Below, one piece after another: positions 16,256 to 26,700 of a stretch of DNA of 64,000 nucleotides. The DNA comes from Duganella sacchari (GTDB lineage Bacteria > Pseudomonadota > Gammaproteobacteria > Burkholderiales > Burkholderiaceae_D). The stretch covers positions 186,001 through 250,000 of the forward strand of contig NZ_FRCX01000002.1 of assembly GCF_900143065.1 (NCBI RefSeq), given 5' to 3'. Made by a program: the position numbers and the translations under genes. The notes under the pieces are model-generated. The model saw nothing but the letters and a program-made list of their open reading frames with translations, was not told the DNA's origin and did not search any database. Position 1 is the first letter of the stretch; each line of letters starts with the position of its first letter.

Positions 16256-16561
16256 GCTATCCCCTTGGCTTTCGGCAGGTGTAAAAGGTTGCCAACGGCA
16301 CATCACCGTGGCGCCGCGCATTTTGCTACAGAAAATGTTTTCGCAGCGCACGAATGATTCAAGTATATGAAGGCGCTACGACATTGCCACATGGCAACGA
16401 ACGTGAAGGTATATTGGGTGATATGACCTGTCAAGCAGATAAAACAACGTTTCCAAATACTGTTTTGGCGATAAAAACAAATGTTTTGCCAGATTTAAAA
16501 CAGTCAGTTTATACTTTTTGCGTAGTGAAATTACATAATTACATAAGCTGGGGATACCTCG
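16256..16561. other. 306-base divergent intergenic region
   Basis: Lies between the di-heme lipoprotein and the antiporter. It holds an AT-rich promoter for the antiporter (16486-16515) and the inverted repeat TTGCCA-CA-TGGCAA at 16384-16397, a possible regulator site placed between the two genes. No coding sequence seen. Confidence 0.6.
16486..16515 (+). promoter_or_regulatory. Sigma-70 promoter of the cation:proton antiporter
   Basis: TTGCCA, 18 bases, TATACT, 46 bases before the start codon at 16562. Both hexamers are close to consensus and the surroundings are AT-rich. Confidence 0.55.
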
Positions 16562-17773
16562 ATGCATACTGCGATGACCACCACGGAGATTTTTCTCCTG
16601 GCAATGTTGATCATCTTTTCCATTCCTTATCTGGTCTGGCGCCTGTGCGACACCAATTACTATGCGCCGCTGGTGGTGGTGCAAATCATCGCCGGCATCC
16701 TGCTGGGACCCGGCGTACTGGGTTCGGCATTTCCGGATTACTACAAATTTGTGTTCACGCCACCCGTCATCCAGTCGCTGAACAGCATTGCCTGGTGGGC
16801 CGTGATGCTGTTTGTGATGATCGCGGGGATTGAACTGGATTTGCCCAAGGCCTGGGAGCACCGCCGCGAAAGCGTGATCACCGCCAGCATGGCGCTCGGC
16901 ACGCCGCTGCTGTTTGGCTGCGTGGCGGCGCTGGGCATGTTGTCGTACAGCGGCTGGATCGGCCCCAACGGCAAGGACTGGCAATTCGTGCTGGGCGTGG
17001 GCATGGCGTGCGCCGTGACCGCGCTGCCGATTCTGATTCTGCTGATGGAGAACCTTGAGATTCTGCGTCAGCCTATCGGCCAACGCATCCTGCGCTACGC
17101 CAGCCTGGACGATATTGCCATCTGGGGCGTGCTGGCGCTGATCCTGCTGGACTGGACGCGCGTCGGCCGCCAGCTTGGTTTCCTGGTGCTGTTCGCACTG
17201 GCGGCGTGGGGCTTCCGCAAGCTCATGGCGCGCCTGCCGGAGCGCGACCGCTGGTATGTGTCGCTGATCTGGCTGGCGGCGTGCGGCTTTGCGGCCGACT
17301 GGGCCGGCCTGCACTTCATGGTGGGCGCCTTCCTGGCCGGTGCGGTGATGGACGCGCACTGGTTCGACCAGGAGAAAATGGACCTGATGCGCCACCATGT
17401 GCTGCTGGCGTTCATGCCGGTCTTCTTCCTGAGCACCGGCTTGCGCACCAACTGGGGCATGGGCGGTTCGGCGGTGTTCATCGCCGCAGCGGTGCTGCTG
17501 GTGGCGTCGGTGACGGGCAAGCTGCTCGGCGTGCAGATCGCCGGCAAGATCCTGAAATGGCAGCCGGGTGAGGCATCGATCATCGGCTGGCTGCTGCAAA
17601 CCAAAGCGCTGATCATGATCATCTTCGTCAACATCCTGCTCGACAAAGGCATCATCACCAACGAGACCTTTACCGCCATGCTGTTGATGGCGGTGGCCAG
17701 CACCATGTTGACGGTACCTGCCGTCGCACCGAAGCTGCGGCAGGTGAAGGAGCTGATTTTCCGGACCAGCTAA
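16562..17773 (+). CDS. Cation:proton antiporter (CPA2/KefB-type membrane domain)
   Basis: 403 residues, almost entirely membrane helices (11-13). Family signatures: VVQIIAGILLGPGVLG near the N terminus, AIWGVLALILLDWTRVG with the CPA Asp region, GLHFMVGAFLAGAVM, and LTVPAVAPKL at the end. There is no RCK/TrkA-N domain, so it is the transport unit only. It exchanges Na+ or K+ for protons across the inner membrane; ion not predictable. Start at 16562 follows GGGGAT. Confidence 0.87.
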   Translation: MHTAMTTTEIFLLAMLIIFSIPYLVWRLCDTNYYAPLVVVQIIAGILLGPGVLGSAFPDYYKFVFTPPVIQSLNSIAWWAVMLFVMIAGIELDLPKAWEHRRESVITASMALGTPLLFGCVAALGMLSYSGWIGPNGKDWQFVLGVGMACAVTALPILILLMENLEILRQPIGQRILRYASLDDIAIWGVLALILLDWTRVGRQLGFLVLFALAAWGFRKLMARLPERDRWYVSLIWLAACGFAADWAGLHFMVGAFLAGAVMDAHWFDQEKMDLMRHHVLLAFMPVFFLSTGLRTNWGMGGSAVFIAAAVLLVASVTGKLLGVQIAGKILKWQPGEASIIGWLLQTKALIMIIFVNILLDKGIITNETFTAMLLMAVASTMLTVPAVAPKLRQVKELIFRTS

Positions 17774-17796
17774 CGCCGGCCGGCGCCGTCAGCGTA

Positions 17797-19767
17797 TCAG
17801 GCGCGCGGGCGCTGGCGGTGGAACACCATTGGGCTGTAAGGCACGTTGGACGGCGGCGCCGATTTCAGGATGCCCGGTTTCATGGCGCCGACCACGTGCA
17901 TTTCGCATGGCTTGCAATCGAAGCGCAGCGTGTAGGTTTCGTCGCCACTGACCAGCGTCATCGGCTCTGCACGCACCTGGCCTTGCACGCCTTGTACACC
18001 CTTGGCCTGTTTCGGGCACAGGTTGAACGAGAAGCGCAGACAGTGCTTGGTAATCATCAGCGGCACTTCGCCCGCTTCTTCGTGCGCCTCGTAAGCGGCG
18101 GCGATCAGCTGCACGCCATGCTTGTGATAGAAGGCGCGGGCCTTTTCGTTGTAGACGTTGGCCAGGTAGCTGAGCTGGGTGTCCGGGTACACGGCCGGCG
18201 GCTCGGCGGCGGCCTTGCGTTGTGGGCGGTCCCAGCCGGCCAGGCGCACGGCTTCATGCGCTTCAATCGCTTCGCGGCGCAGCGCATTGATGGCGGCCGA
18301 TGGCACGAACCATGGCTGCGACAGTTTCAGGTCCACGCTTTCAGCAGCAAACATGGTGTTGCCCAGTTTGGCCAGGCTGGCGCGCAGCGAGGCATCGGCC
18401 TGGTCGGCGTTCTGTGCCGGTTGCAGCGCGATGGCAGCGGTGGTCTCGCTGACGAAACCATCTTCATCGGTCAATGACAGACGCAGGCCCTGGCCTTGTT
18501 CGCTCAGCGCCAGATGCAGGCCGACCTTGCGCTCGGACGACTTCTTGTTCAGCGCAGCTTCCCAGTGGTGATCGCGGTTGCGGTTGACCGACAGGCCGAC
18601 TTTCAGGCCGGTCAGCGCGCTGACAGCCTCGTTCGGGAACACGCGCCACACCTGGCCTTCTTCGTTTTGGTCCAGCTTCTTCACCACGTTGGCCTGCACG
18701 CCGTACACCTCGCGCTTGTGCAGATAGTTCAGGCCATCGCCGTTGGCCATGGCGTCGTTGGTGACAACGTCGAAATGGTCGGTGGCGATGCGGGTCACGG
18801 TGCCCAGCTCAACGCCCACGTATTTCGGGCTGTCGAAGGCGCCGATGTCATCCAGGCGGCCGTTGGCAAAGTAATCAGTGTGGCCACGATGGAAGGTCTT
18901 GTCGACGTCCGGCGTGAACAGGATGTTGGTGTTGCCGCTGGCAGCGCGCGTGAACTCGGTGCGGCGTTCGAGGATTTCGTCCAGCAGCAGGCGGTAGTGG
19001 GCGGTGATGTTTTTCACATAGCCCATGTCCTTGTAGCGGCCCTCGATTTTCAACGAGCGGATGCCGGCATCGATCAGCGCTTCCAGGTTGGCGCTCTGGT
19101 CGTTGTCCTTCATCGACAGCAGGTGTTTTTCATAAGCGACCACGCCGCCCTTGCTGTCGCTCAGCGTGTACGGCAGGCGGCAGGCTTGCGAGCAGTCGCC
19201 GCGGTTGGCGCTGCGGCCGGTGTCGGCGTGCGAAATGTAGCACTGGCCCGAGTACGCCACGCACAGCGCGCCGTGGACGAAATACTCCAGCGGCGTATCG
19301 ACCTCGGCATGGATTTTCTTGATCTGCTCAATCGTCAGCTCACGCGCCAGCACCAGCTGCGAGAAGCCCACATTGCCCAGGAATTTGGCTTTTTCCACGG
19401 TGCGGATGTCGCACTGGGTACTGGCGTGCAGCTGGATCGGCGGCAGGTCCATCTCCAGCAGCCCCATGTCCTGGATGATCAGCGCATCGACGCCGGCATC
19501 GTACAGTTGCCAGATTTGCTTGCGTGCGGCTTCCAGTTCGGCGTCATGCAGGATGGTGTTGATCGTCACGAAAATGCGCGAACGGTAGCGGTGTGCAAAC
19601 TCCACCAGACTGGAGATATCCTCGATCGGATTGCTGGCGTTATGGCGCGCGCCGAAGGCCGGCCCGCCGATATAGACGGCATCGGCGCCGTGCAAAATGG
19701 CTTCGCGGCCGATTTCGGCGGTTTTGGCGGGCGACAGCAGTTCAAGCTGGTGGGCTAGCAGTGACAT
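17797..19767 (-). CDS. rlhA: 23S rRNA 5-hydroxycytidine C2501 synthase (peptidase U32 family)
   Basis: 656 residues, the size of RlhA (E. coli YdcP) and longer than TrhP. The N terminus LELLSPAKTAEIGREAILHG and ADAVYIGGPAFGARHNASN match it closely. The U32 signature is GRSANRGDCSQACRLPY (residues 184-200), and further Cys that could ligate a cluster are HGALCVAYSGQCYI, HCLRFSFNLCP and FDCKPCEMH. The enzyme hydroxylates C2501 of 23S rRNA in the peptidyl-transferase centre. A sigma-70 promoter lies upstream. Confidence 0.92.
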   Translation of the reverse strand: MSLLAHQLELLSPAKTAEIGREAILHGADAVYIGGPAFGARHNASNPIEDISSLVEFAHRYRSRIFVTINTILHDAELEAARKQIWQLYDAGVDALIIQDMGLLEMDLPPIQLHASTQCDIRTVEKAKFLGNVGFSQLVLARELTIEQIKKIHAEVDTPLEYFVHGALCVAYSGQCYISHADTGRSANRGDCSQACRLPYTLSDSKGGVVAYEKHLLSMKDNDQSANLEALIDAGIRSLKIEGRYKDMGYVKNITAHYRLLLDEILERRTEFTRAASGNTNILFTPDVDKTFHRGHTDYFANGRLDDIGAFDSPKYVGVELGTVTRIATDHFDVVTNDAMANGDGLNYLHKREVYGVQANVVKKLDQNEEGQVWRVFPNEAVSALTGLKVGLSVNRNRDHHWEAALNKKSSERKVGLHLALSEQGQGLRLSLTDEDGFVSETTAAIALQPAQNADQADASLRASLAKLGNTMFAAESVDLKLSQPWFVPSAAINALRREAIEAHEAVRLAGWDRPQRKAAAEPPAVYPDTQLSYLANVYNEKARAFYHKHGVQLIAAAYEAHEEAGEVPLMITKHCLRFSFNLCPKQAKGVQGVQGQVRAEPMTLVSGDETYTLRFDCKPCEMHVVGAMKPGILKSAPPSNVPYSPMVFHRQRPRA

Positions 19768-19796
19768 GGCTTGATTCCTTACGTGTGAAGGCGGGA

Positions 19797-19825
19797 ATTA
19801 TAGCAAAATCAAGGCCTTAAGTCAG
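19797..19825 (-). promoter_or_regulatory. Sigma-70 promoter of rlhA
   Basis: On the minus strand: CTGACT, 17 bases, TATAAT (perfect -10), 29 bases before the rlhA start codon. Confidence 0.6.
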
Positions 19826-19884
19826 CTTTCCTGGTGCCGCGCGAGATCGCCGCCGGCAGCGCAATGCCGGCCAGCGACACGCTA

Positions 19885-21495
19885 TCAGGCGTAGCCCAGC
19901 GCCGGACTTTTGCGCCGCGCGGGCAAGGCCATCACCTTGGCGGGGGCGGGCAGGGCGCGGGCGTCCGCCTGCAGGCGGAATTGCCCAACCAGCTGGGTCA
20001 GCGTATCGGCCTGTTCGCGCATGGCGACGGCGGCAGCCGCAGACTGCTCGACCAGTGCGGCATTCTGCTGCGTCATGTCGTCCATTTGCGTCACGGCCTC
20101 GTTGATTTGCTGGATGCCGGTACTCTGTTCGCGGCTGGCATCGGCGATTTCGCCGATCACGCCGGCCACGCGGCTGACGCTGTCGACGATGCGCTCCATC
20201 GCCACGCCGGCCTGTTCCACCAACAGGCCGCCTTGCTGCACGCGCGTCGAGGAGTCGTCGATGAGTGCCTTGATTTCTTTGGCTGCGCCTGCCGAGCGCT
20301 GCGCCAGGTTGCGCACTTCGGTGGCCACCACGGCGAAGCCGCGCCCCTGGTCGCCGGCGCGCGCCGCCTCGACTGCGGCGTTGAGCGCCAGGATATTGGT
20401 CTGGAAGGCAATACCGTCGATGACGCTGATGATATCGACGATCCTGGCCGATGCGGTACTGATGGCCGCCATGGTGTCGACCACCTGGCTGACCACCTGG
20501 CCGCCTTGTTGCGCGGTGCTGGCCGCCTCGCTGGCCAACTGGCGGGCCTGTAGCGCGCTGTCGGCATTATGTTGCACAGTGCTGGTCAGTTCTTCCATCG
20601 AGGAGGCGGTTTCCTCCAGGGCGCCAGCCTGCTGCTCGGTGCGCGCCGACAGGTCCAGATTGCCGCTGGCAATTTCGCTCGACGCGGTCTGGATCGCCTG
20701 GGCGCCGTGCTGCACCTCGCCGATGACGGCGGTGAGCTTGTCGCTCATCTGGCTCAGCGCGCGCTGCAGCTGTCCGATCTCGTCGCCGCTGGCGCTGTGG
20801 ACGCGCGTAGTGAGGTCGCCGCCGGCTACGGCGTCCGCCAGCGCCACTGCGGCGCGCAAGGCCTGCACCAGTTGGCGCACCAGCACCACGCCTGCCACCG
20901 TGACGCCCAGTGTAATGATGGCAGCGATGGCGCTTGACAGCAGGATCGCATCATGGCGCGTCGCCGCTGCTTGCTCGGAAGCGTCTTCGGCCAGCTTGAC
21001 GTTGTAGGCGCGGTGCTCTTTCATTGCCTTGTCGGCAGCCATGATGTGCGCCTGGATCGACAGCTGCTTCGCGCGCGCCGCCTCGATATTGCCGGCGGCC
21101 GACAGGGCCAGGACGGCGTCGCGCGCTGCATAGTAGCCGCGCAACGTTTCCCGGTCCTGTTGCAGCAGCTGGCGGTCATGCTCATCCGACAAATCTTCTT
21201 TTTGGTAGCGCGCCAGCGTTGCCTCGATGGCGGTTTCCTGCTTGCGGATTTCCTCCATCACGCGCGATTTCTCGACACCCTCCGTGCTCGCAATATGCTT
21301 CCAGACGTTGATCCGCATGCGGAACATGGCTTCGGCCGCGTCATCGAGGTGTTCGATGCTGGGTAGCGAGTTTTCGTTGGCGTAGTTGGCCGCGTGATAC
21401 ACCGACTGGATCTGCACCATGCCGACCGTTCCTAATGCAATGAGGCCGGCCACGGCAACGAAAATCAGGATATAGAGTTTTTTTGCGAAAGTCAT
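19885..21495 (-). CDS. Methyl-accepting chemotaxis protein
   Basis: 536 residues. Two membrane helices (about 8-28 and 190-212) frame a four-helix-bundle periplasmic sensor; HAMP follows ([16 protein letters not shown]). The cytoplasmic signalling hairpin is typical: [20 protein letters not shown] then [19 protein letters not shown]. The ATG at 21495 is chosen because it begins directly before TM1 and has GGAG upstream; an ORF extension from 21636 ([10 protein letters not shown]) is unlikely. It sits at the edge of the signalling island; no che genes are present. Ligand unknown. Confidence 0.93.
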   Translation of the reverse strand: MTFAKKLYILIFVAVAGLIALGTVGMVQIQSVYHAANYANENSLPSIEHLDDAAEAMFRMRINVWKHIASTEGVEKSRVMEEIRKQETAIEATLARYQKEDLSDEHDRQLLQQDRETLRGYYAARDAVLALSAAGNIEAARAKQLSIQAHIMAADKAMKEHRAYNVKLAEDASEQAAATRHDAILLSSAIAAIITLGVTVAGVVLVRQLVQALRAAVALADAVAGGDLTTRVHSASGDEIGQLQRALSQMSDKLTAVIGEVQHGAQAIQTASSEIASGNLDLSARTEQQAGALEETASSMEELTSTVQHNADSALQARQLASEAASTAQQGGQVVSQVVDTMAAISTASARIVDIISVIDGIAFQTNILALNAAVEAARAGDQGRGFAVVATEVRNLAQRSAGAAKEIKALIDDSSTRVQQGGLLVEQAGVAMERIVDSVSRVAGVIGEIADASREQSTGIQQINEAVTQMDDMTQQNAALVEQSAAAAVAMREQADTLTQLVGQFRLQADARALPAPAKVMALPARRKSPALGYA

Positions 21496-21598
21496 GATGA
21501 GGCTCCACACGTTGGTTGCGGCGATTGCCGCTGTAAGAGCATCATGCCAAGAATATTTGATGAAATCAATTAAATTGATTAAATCGGTGGAATTAGTC

Positions 21599-23806
21599 TT
21601 ATTGGGATTGCTGCTGTTGTTGTTTTGCATCATCATTATCAGGCACCCAGCGCGCCAGCACGCCGGCGAAGGCGGCCGCCGTGAACGGCTTGGTCAAATA
21701 GTCGTCGGCGCCGGCCGCGAGGCAGCGCTCACGGTCGCCTTCGACGGCGCTGGCGGTCAGCGCCACCACCGGGGTGCGGGTGCGCGCCTGGGCTTGCTCC
21801 CACAGCCGGAAGCGCCGCGTCGCCTCATAACCGTCCATCACGGGCATCATGCAATCCATGAGCACAATGTCATAGCGCTGTTGCTCCAGGGCGGCCAGCG
21901 CCTGCGCCCCGTCATGGGCTTCGTCGACCTCCCAGTCGAGCTTTTTGAGCAGGATGCTCGCCAGTAGCCGGTTCATTTCGGTGTCCTCCACCAGCAGCAC
22001 GCGTTTGCCTGTGGCCGGCAAGGCCGGCGCCGGCGCCGGCGCCGGAACCGCCGCAGCGGATGTGCTGACGTAGCGCGAGGGCAATTCAATCCCAATCGTC
22101 GTGCCGACGCCAGGGGCGCTGACGCAATCCATCGCCCCGCCCATCAGGCTCACCAGGCGCTGACAGATTGCCAGGCCCAGGTCGGCGCCGTCATCGGTTG
22201 TCCCGGCTTGCGCCTGGCTGGTGGTGGCGAACCAGCGTGCCTGCATGGCGGCCGGGAGGCCGGCGCCAGTGTCACGCACCGCATAGCGCAGCAGCCATTG
22301 CTCGCCGTCGGGGCGGGCGCTGAACGTGACCTCGATGTCGCCGCGGTCGGTGAACTTGATGGCATTGTCCAGCAGGTTGCCCAGCACCTGGCGCACACGG
22401 CCGGCATCGCCTTCGACCAGGCCGGGCGGTGCGCTGCTGCGGCACGTCATGCGCAATCCCTTGCGCGCCGCGCCCGGACGGTGCAGGGCCACGGCCTGCT
22501 CGACCAGCAGCGCCGCATCATACGGCTGGAGGTCCAGCGTCATCTGGCCCGATTCGATGCGCGAGAAGTCGAGCACATCGTTGATGATGTGCAGCAGCGC
22601 CAGCGTACCCTGATGGACGTTGCCGGCGTAATTGCGCTGAGTGGGGCTCAGTTCGGTATCGAGCAGCAGTTCGGACATGCCCAGGATCGCATTCATGGGG
22701 GTGCGGATTTCATGGCTCATGACGGCCAGGAAGCGCGACTTGGCGGCGCTGGCCGCATCGGCGCGCGCCTTGAGCGCCAGCGCATGGTCGGCGTCGCGCT
22801 CGCGTCGACGCAGCAGCCGGGCCACCAGCCAGAAGGCCGCCAGCGTGACTGCGGCGCTGGCCAGCGCCACCGCACCGATCAGGTGCATGCTGGTGCGCCA
22901 GCCGGCAAGCAGGGTGCCCTCGCTGACACTGGCGCTCAGCAGCACGGGATAGTCGCGCAGCAGGCGCACCGCGCTCAGGCTACCGGCCGGTTCGTCGCCG
23001 CCGGTGTGGAGGTCGGGCGTGCGGACCACGTCGTGCTGTTTGCCGCTTGCCAGTAGCTGGTGCGCGGCACTGTCGCGATGCAGCTTGCCGGTGGCGGCCG
23101 GCAGCTGCGGCCAGCGCGCCAGCAGCGTCAAGTCCTGGCGATACAGCGCGATCGCGGCCTGGCCATTCAGGCTGGCGGTGCGAAACGACTCGCTCAACGA
23201 GTCGCACGCGAGGCCGACCACCACCACGCCGGCGAACTGGCCATGGTTGTCGTCGAGTCGCTGGCTCACATAAAACAGCCAGCGGCCGTCGCCCGGGTCG
23301 CGCTCCGGCGCGCTCAGGAACGGCTGGCCGAGCGCATGACGGCGGTGATAGCGGAAGTAGTCCTGCGCGGCGACGCTGGCTGGCGTTGCCGGATAGCCGC
23401 GCGTCGAGGCGCGGATCTTGCCACTGGCATCGACGATATGGGCGACGGCGACGTGCGGCAGCATCGCCGCCTGGTCGCGCAGGCTGCGATACACCGCCAC
23501 GCTGGCGATGTCGTCGGCGTTGCTGTGCGCCAGGCCGGCCAGGCTGTCCAGCAGCAGATGGCCGGAACTCAATGTTTGTGCAACATTCTCCGCCAGCACC
23601 TGGCTCAGGTTGTCCAGATCCAGGCGCCAGTCGGCTATCTCATGCTCGCGCAGCAGCCACGCCGAGCTCGCCATGGTGAGGGCCAGCAGCGTCAGCAGCG
23701 CTGCACAGATCAGCGCGGCCAGCTGGCGCGCGCTCGGACGCAGGCGCTGGCTGGCCACGGCCGCACCGGTGGCGGGCGCCTCAGGCGGCAATGCCGTCAT
23801 CTTCAA
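21599..23806 (-). CDS. Hybrid sensor histidine kinase with Cache domain and receiver
   Basis: 735 residues. TM1 about 30-50, periplasmic dCache region 55-300 ([22 protein letters not shown]), TM2 about 305-330. HisKA has the phospho-acceptor in [19 protein letters not shown]; HATPase has [10 protein letters not shown] and GAGLPAA; a [10 protein letters not shown] linker (GCC/GGC-rich repeat) follows. The receiver's Asp is in [17 protein letters not shown], and the protein ends in a poly-Gln tail. The N box is complete, but the G2 region reads [15 protein letters not shown], slightly off the usual GGTGLGLAI. Its start overlaps the Hpt gene by 26 bases, so a kinase to Hpt relay is likely. Confidence 0.92.
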   Translation of the reverse strand: MKMTALPPEAPATGAAVASQRLRPSARQLAALICAALLTLLALTMASSAWLLREHEIADWRLDLDNLSQVLAENVAQTLSSGHLLLDSLAGLAHSNADDIASVAVYRSLRDQAAMLPHVAVAHIVDASGKIRASTRGYPATPASVAAQDYFRYHRRHALGQPFLSAPERDPGDGRWLFYVSQRLDDNHGQFAGVVVVGLACDSLSESFRTASLNGQAAIALYRQDLTLLARWPQLPAATGKLHRDSAAHQLLASGKQHDVVRTPDLHTGGDEPAGSLSAVRLLRDYPVLLSASVSEGTLLAGWRTSMHLIGAVALASAAVTLAAFWLVARLLRRRERDADHALALKARADAASAAKSRFLAVMSHEIRTPMNAILGMSELLLDTELSPTQRNYAGNVHQGTLALLHIINDVLDFSRIESGQMTLDLQPYDAALLVEQAVALHRPGAARKGLRMTCRSSAPPGLVEGDAGRVRQVLGNLLDNAIKFTDRGDIEVTFSARPDGEQWLLRYAVRDTGAGLPAAMQARWFATTSQAQAGTTDDGADLGLAICQRLVSLMGGAMDCVSAPGVGTTIGIELPSRYVSTSAAAVPAPAPAPALPATGKRVLLVEDTEMNRLLASILLKKLDWEVDEAHDGAQALAALEQQRYDIVLMDCMMPVMDGYEATRRFRLWEQAQARTRTPVVALTASAVEGDRERCLAAGADDYLTKPFTAAAFAGVLARWVPDNDDAKQQQQQSQ

Positions 23807-24134
23807 CGCTGGCGCTCACTTCAGTCAGCACTTGCACGAACAGCTGGCCTAATTCGGTGGCCTCGGCCGGCTGTTGCGCGCGCGCCGCCAGTTCCAGGGT
23901 CTGCAACAACGTCGTCAGGCGATCGGCCCCGACCAGCGTGGTCATGCCTTTGAGCGCATGGCTCAGGCGGCCGATGGCGGTATAGTCGGCGCGCTGCAAC
24001 GCCCCGACCAGCTGCCGGAACAGCTCGGGCGCGTGCTCCATGAACGTCTGTGACAAGACGCGGAAGGTGCTGCGGTCGCCGGCCAGGCGCATGAGCACGG
24101 CCGGATCGATCTGTTGGTAGCTTGCGGTGTGCAT
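23781..24134 (-). CDS. Histidine phosphotransfer (Hpt) protein
   Basis: 117 residues, a stand-alone four-helix Hpt module with the phospho-accepting His59 in [18 protein letters not shown]. It lies between a simple kinase and a hybrid kinase (two bases from one, overlapping the other), so it most likely moves phosphate from the hybrid receiver to a response regulator such as the one encoded at 25.9 kb. Confidence 0.9.
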   Translation of the reverse strand: MHTASYQQIDPAVLMRLAGDRSTFRVLSQTFMEHAPELFRQLVGALQRADYTAIGRLSHALKGMTTLVGADRLTTLLQTLELAARAQQPAEATELGQLFVQVLTEVSASVEDDGIAA

Positions 24135-24136
24135 GA

Positions 24137-25816
24137 TTAAGCCTCCTCGCTCAGGATAATGGCGCCGGCCGGTTGTTGCAGGCGCAGATAGGGCAGGGTG
24201 ACGACAAACACCGTGCCGTCGTTATTGCTGCTTTCGAGCATGATGGTGCCGCCCATGAGCTGGGTCAGGCGGTGGGCGATCGCCAGGCCAAGGCCGGCGC
24301 CGTCGCGGCCGCGGCTGGCGCTGTCGTCGGCCACGGTAAATTGTTCGAACAGGCGCGCGCGCACCGCTGGCGGTATGCCCGGCCCGGTATCGCAGACGCG
24401 GAACACCAGCTGGTTCGGGGCGGCGCGCACCAGCAGCCGCACGCTGCCGGTGCTGGTGACTTCCACCGCGTTGCGCAGCAGAATGTCCAGCACGCGCAGC
24501 AGTTTGGCGCGATCACACACATAATGGCGTGGCAGCGTGCTGCCCAGGTCCAGTTTCACCGCCAGGCCTTTGGCCTCGGCTGCAACGCGCTGGGCGCTGA
24601 CGACGCGCTGCGCCATCTCGCCGACCTGCTCCTGGCGCAGGTCCAGCGTGGCGTGGCCCGACTCCAGGCCACTGAGCTCCAGCACGGCTTCGACCAGGCC
24701 CAGCAGGCGCATGCCGCAGGCGTGGATGCGGCTGGCAAAATTGCCCTGCTTGCTGTCGCCAAGCTCCCCCTGCAGCAATTCGGCATAGCCCAACACGCCG
24801 TTGAGCGGGGTGCGCAGTTCATGCGACATATTGGCCAGGAAGCGCGACTTGGCCAGGTTGGCGGCGCAGGCCGCCTCACGGCTGCGGATCAGGCGCCGCG
24901 TCAGCACACTCAGCATCGCGGTAAATGCCAGCACCACCGCGCTGGTCAGCGTCGCCAGTGACAGCGTCAGGCGCTGGTGCTCGACTAGGCTGGCCAGGCG
25001 CTCCTCGCGGTCCAGCCCCACCAGCGCATACAGCGGCAGCCCCGGCAACGGGGCAAAGCCATAGAAGCGCGGCCGGCCATCGATGGGACCGGCGTACTCG
25101 CCGCCGCCGCCGCCGCGCAGCATGGCGCCAAACACGGTGCTGGCGCCGATATTCTGGCCCAGGCTGTCCTGTTGGCCGACCCGCCGCGCGCGCACCACGC
25201 CGTCGGCGCCGACCAGCGCCACCGAGCCCTGGCGCCCGACGTCGACCTCGCCGTACAGCTGGGTGAAGTAGAGCGGGTCCAGCGACACCACCACCACGCC
25301 GCCGTAGCGGCCGTCGGCCATGGTGATGCGGCGCGAAATTTGCAGCGACCATTTGCCGGACACCCGCCCCAGCACCGGCGCGCTGATATACAGCAGGTCG
25401 GGGCTGTTGGGGCCATGAATGCGGATGTGGGGACGGTCGGCCAGGTTGGTCGGCGTGAAAGGCTGACTGGACAGTACGACATTGCCTGCGGGGTCGACGA
25501 TGGAAAACAGGTGGTATAGGCGGCCGGCGCCCAGGCTGCTTTTGAGTTCGTCGCTGACTTTCAGCTGGCGCCCCTCGGCAGCGTAGCGCTGGCGCAGGAA
25601 TAACGCGGCCTGATCGGCGGCGAGCACGGTGCGCGCCGCATGTTCGCTGAACAGGCGCACCAGGTCGCGGCTTTCGCGTTGGGCGGCAGCGCGCGCCTGG
25701 TGTTCATCGTTGTCCAGTTGCCACAGCGTCAGGCCCCAGATTCCGGCCAGTAGCAGCAGGGCAAAGGCCGTCAGCGCCCAGCGCGTGTCGCCATATTTCT
25801 GTACGGATTGCCACAT
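24137..25816 (-). CDS. Sensor histidine kinase with Cache domain
   Basis: 559 residues. TM1 about 14-33, periplasmic dCache domain 50-280 (LYHLFSIVDPAGNVVLSS, VVVSLDPLYF), TM2 about 285-308. HisKA has FLANMSHELRTPLNGVLGY, and HATPase has ILLRNAVEVT, CDTGPGIPPAVRARLF and GAGLGLAIAHRL. It lacks a receiver. Start at 25816 opens directly on TM1. Cotranscribed with the Hpt and hybrid kinase genes. Confidence 0.92.
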   Translation of the reverse strand: MWQSVQKYGDTRWALTAFALLLLAGIWGLTLWQLDNDEHQARAAAQRESRDLVRLFSEHAARTVLAADQAALFLRQRYAAEGRQLKVSDELKSSLGAGRLYHLFSIVDPAGNVVLSSQPFTPTNLADRPHIRIHGPNSPDLLYISAPVLGRVSGKWSLQISRRITMADGRYGGVVVVSLDPLYFTQLYGEVDVGRQGSVALVGADGVVRARRVGQQDSLGQNIGASTVFGAMLRGGGGGEYAGPIDGRPRFYGFAPLPGLPLYALVGLDREERLASLVEHQRLTLSLATLTSAVVLAFTAMLSVLTRRLIRSREAACAANLAKSRFLANMSHELRTPLNGVLGYAELLQGELGDSKQGNFASRIHACGMRLLGLVEAVLELSGLESGHATLDLRQEQVGEMAQRVVSAQRVAAEAKGLAVKLDLGSTLPRHYVCDRAKLLRVLDILLRNAVEVTSTGSVRLLVRAAPNQLVFRVCDTGPGIPPAVRARLFEQFTVADDSASRGRDGAGLGLAIAHRLTQLMGGTIMLESSNNDGTVFVVTLPYLRLQQPAGAIILSEEA

Positions 25817-25927
25817 GGTGTGCTCCCGTGGCCGGCCACCGCCCGAGATGGGTGGCGTACCGCCGGCCTGTTAGGTACAGCATGCTTCAACTAGCGATAT
25901 TTGTCAAATTTAATTAATTCGGTAAAT

Positions 25928-26536
25928 TCATTTGGCATCGCGCGCCACTTGGGCGCAACAGGCCCGCAAATAGCCGCGCAATTCGTCATAGTTGACCGGC
26001 TTCTGGAAGAACACCACGCCGCGCGGTACGCCGCCGCGCTGCTGCAGTGCGGCGCGATCCAGGCCTGACAGGATCGCAATGTGCATCGGCCGCAAATGGG
26101 AGTCGGCCAGCAGGGTGTTAATCAGTTCATAGCCATCCATGCCTTCCATCATGATGTCGACCAGCAAGATGTCGGGCTGGCGCCGCGCCACTTCCAGCAG
26201 CGCCTGGTAGCCGTTGTCGCAGAAACCCAGCGTGGCGCCCAGCTCCCAGCTGCCGATCTGCTTTTGATACAGCTGACGCTGCATGGGGTTGTCCTCGACG
26301 ATCAGGATGGCGGCGCCCGCTTCAGTTGGCGGCCGCGCCGGCATCAGTTCGGTGCCCGCTTGCAGCTTGTACGCCATCACCGCAGCCAGCGGGATGCGGC
26401 GGTGGCCGCCCTTGGTCTTCCAGGCTTCGATTTCGCCGGCCTCCACCAGTTGTTGCACCGTGGAGACAGAAATGCCCAGCAATTCCGCGGCCCGCTGCGT
26501 GGTGCAGACTTCCTCTGTTTGTATTGCACTCTTCAT
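25928..26536 (-). CDS. Response regulator with excisionase-type helix-turn-helix and receiver
   Basis: 202 residues in an unusual order: DNA-binding first, receiver second. Residues 10-57 form a MerR/excisionase-like HTH (CTTQRAAELLGISVSTVQQL, then GHRRIPLAAV), followed by a linker and a receiver (ILIVEDNPMQRQLY, phosphorylation site in DILLVDIMMEGMDGYE, FFQKPVNYDEL). The ATG at 26536 is preferred over a TTG at 26554 because AGG lies upstream and the HTH begins shortly after. It is the likely output of the kinases and Hpt protein encoded downstream. Confidence 0.88.
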   Translation of the reverse strand: MKSAIQTEEVCTTQRAAELLGISVSTVQQLVEAGEIEAWKTKGGHRRIPLAAVMAYKLQAGTELMPARPPTEAGAAILIVEDNPMQRQLYQKQIGSWELGATLGFCDNGYQALLEVARRQPDILLVDIMMEGMDGYELINTLLADSHLRPMHIAILSGLDRAALQQRGGVPRGVVFFQKPVNYDELRGYLRACCAQVARDAK

Positions 26537-26700
26537 AGTACCTGTTGTCACCAATAAACTACAGCAAGAATTAAAAATACCAAATATACCGATTTCGATA
26601 AAAATTAAGGCATAATCGGTTTTACTGACGAATGACTTTTCCCGACGCCATTATGCCGCTGAACCCGGCAAGCGCCTAGAGGAATCCGAAAGGAGCCGCA

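Noticed and set aside
19834..20553. Plus-strand ORF over the chemoreceptor end
   Set aside because: Antisense to the conserved MCP signalling domain.
22013..22050. GCCGGCGCCGGC repeats
   Set aside because: They encode the PAPAPAPA linker of the hybrid kinase rather than a non-coding array.
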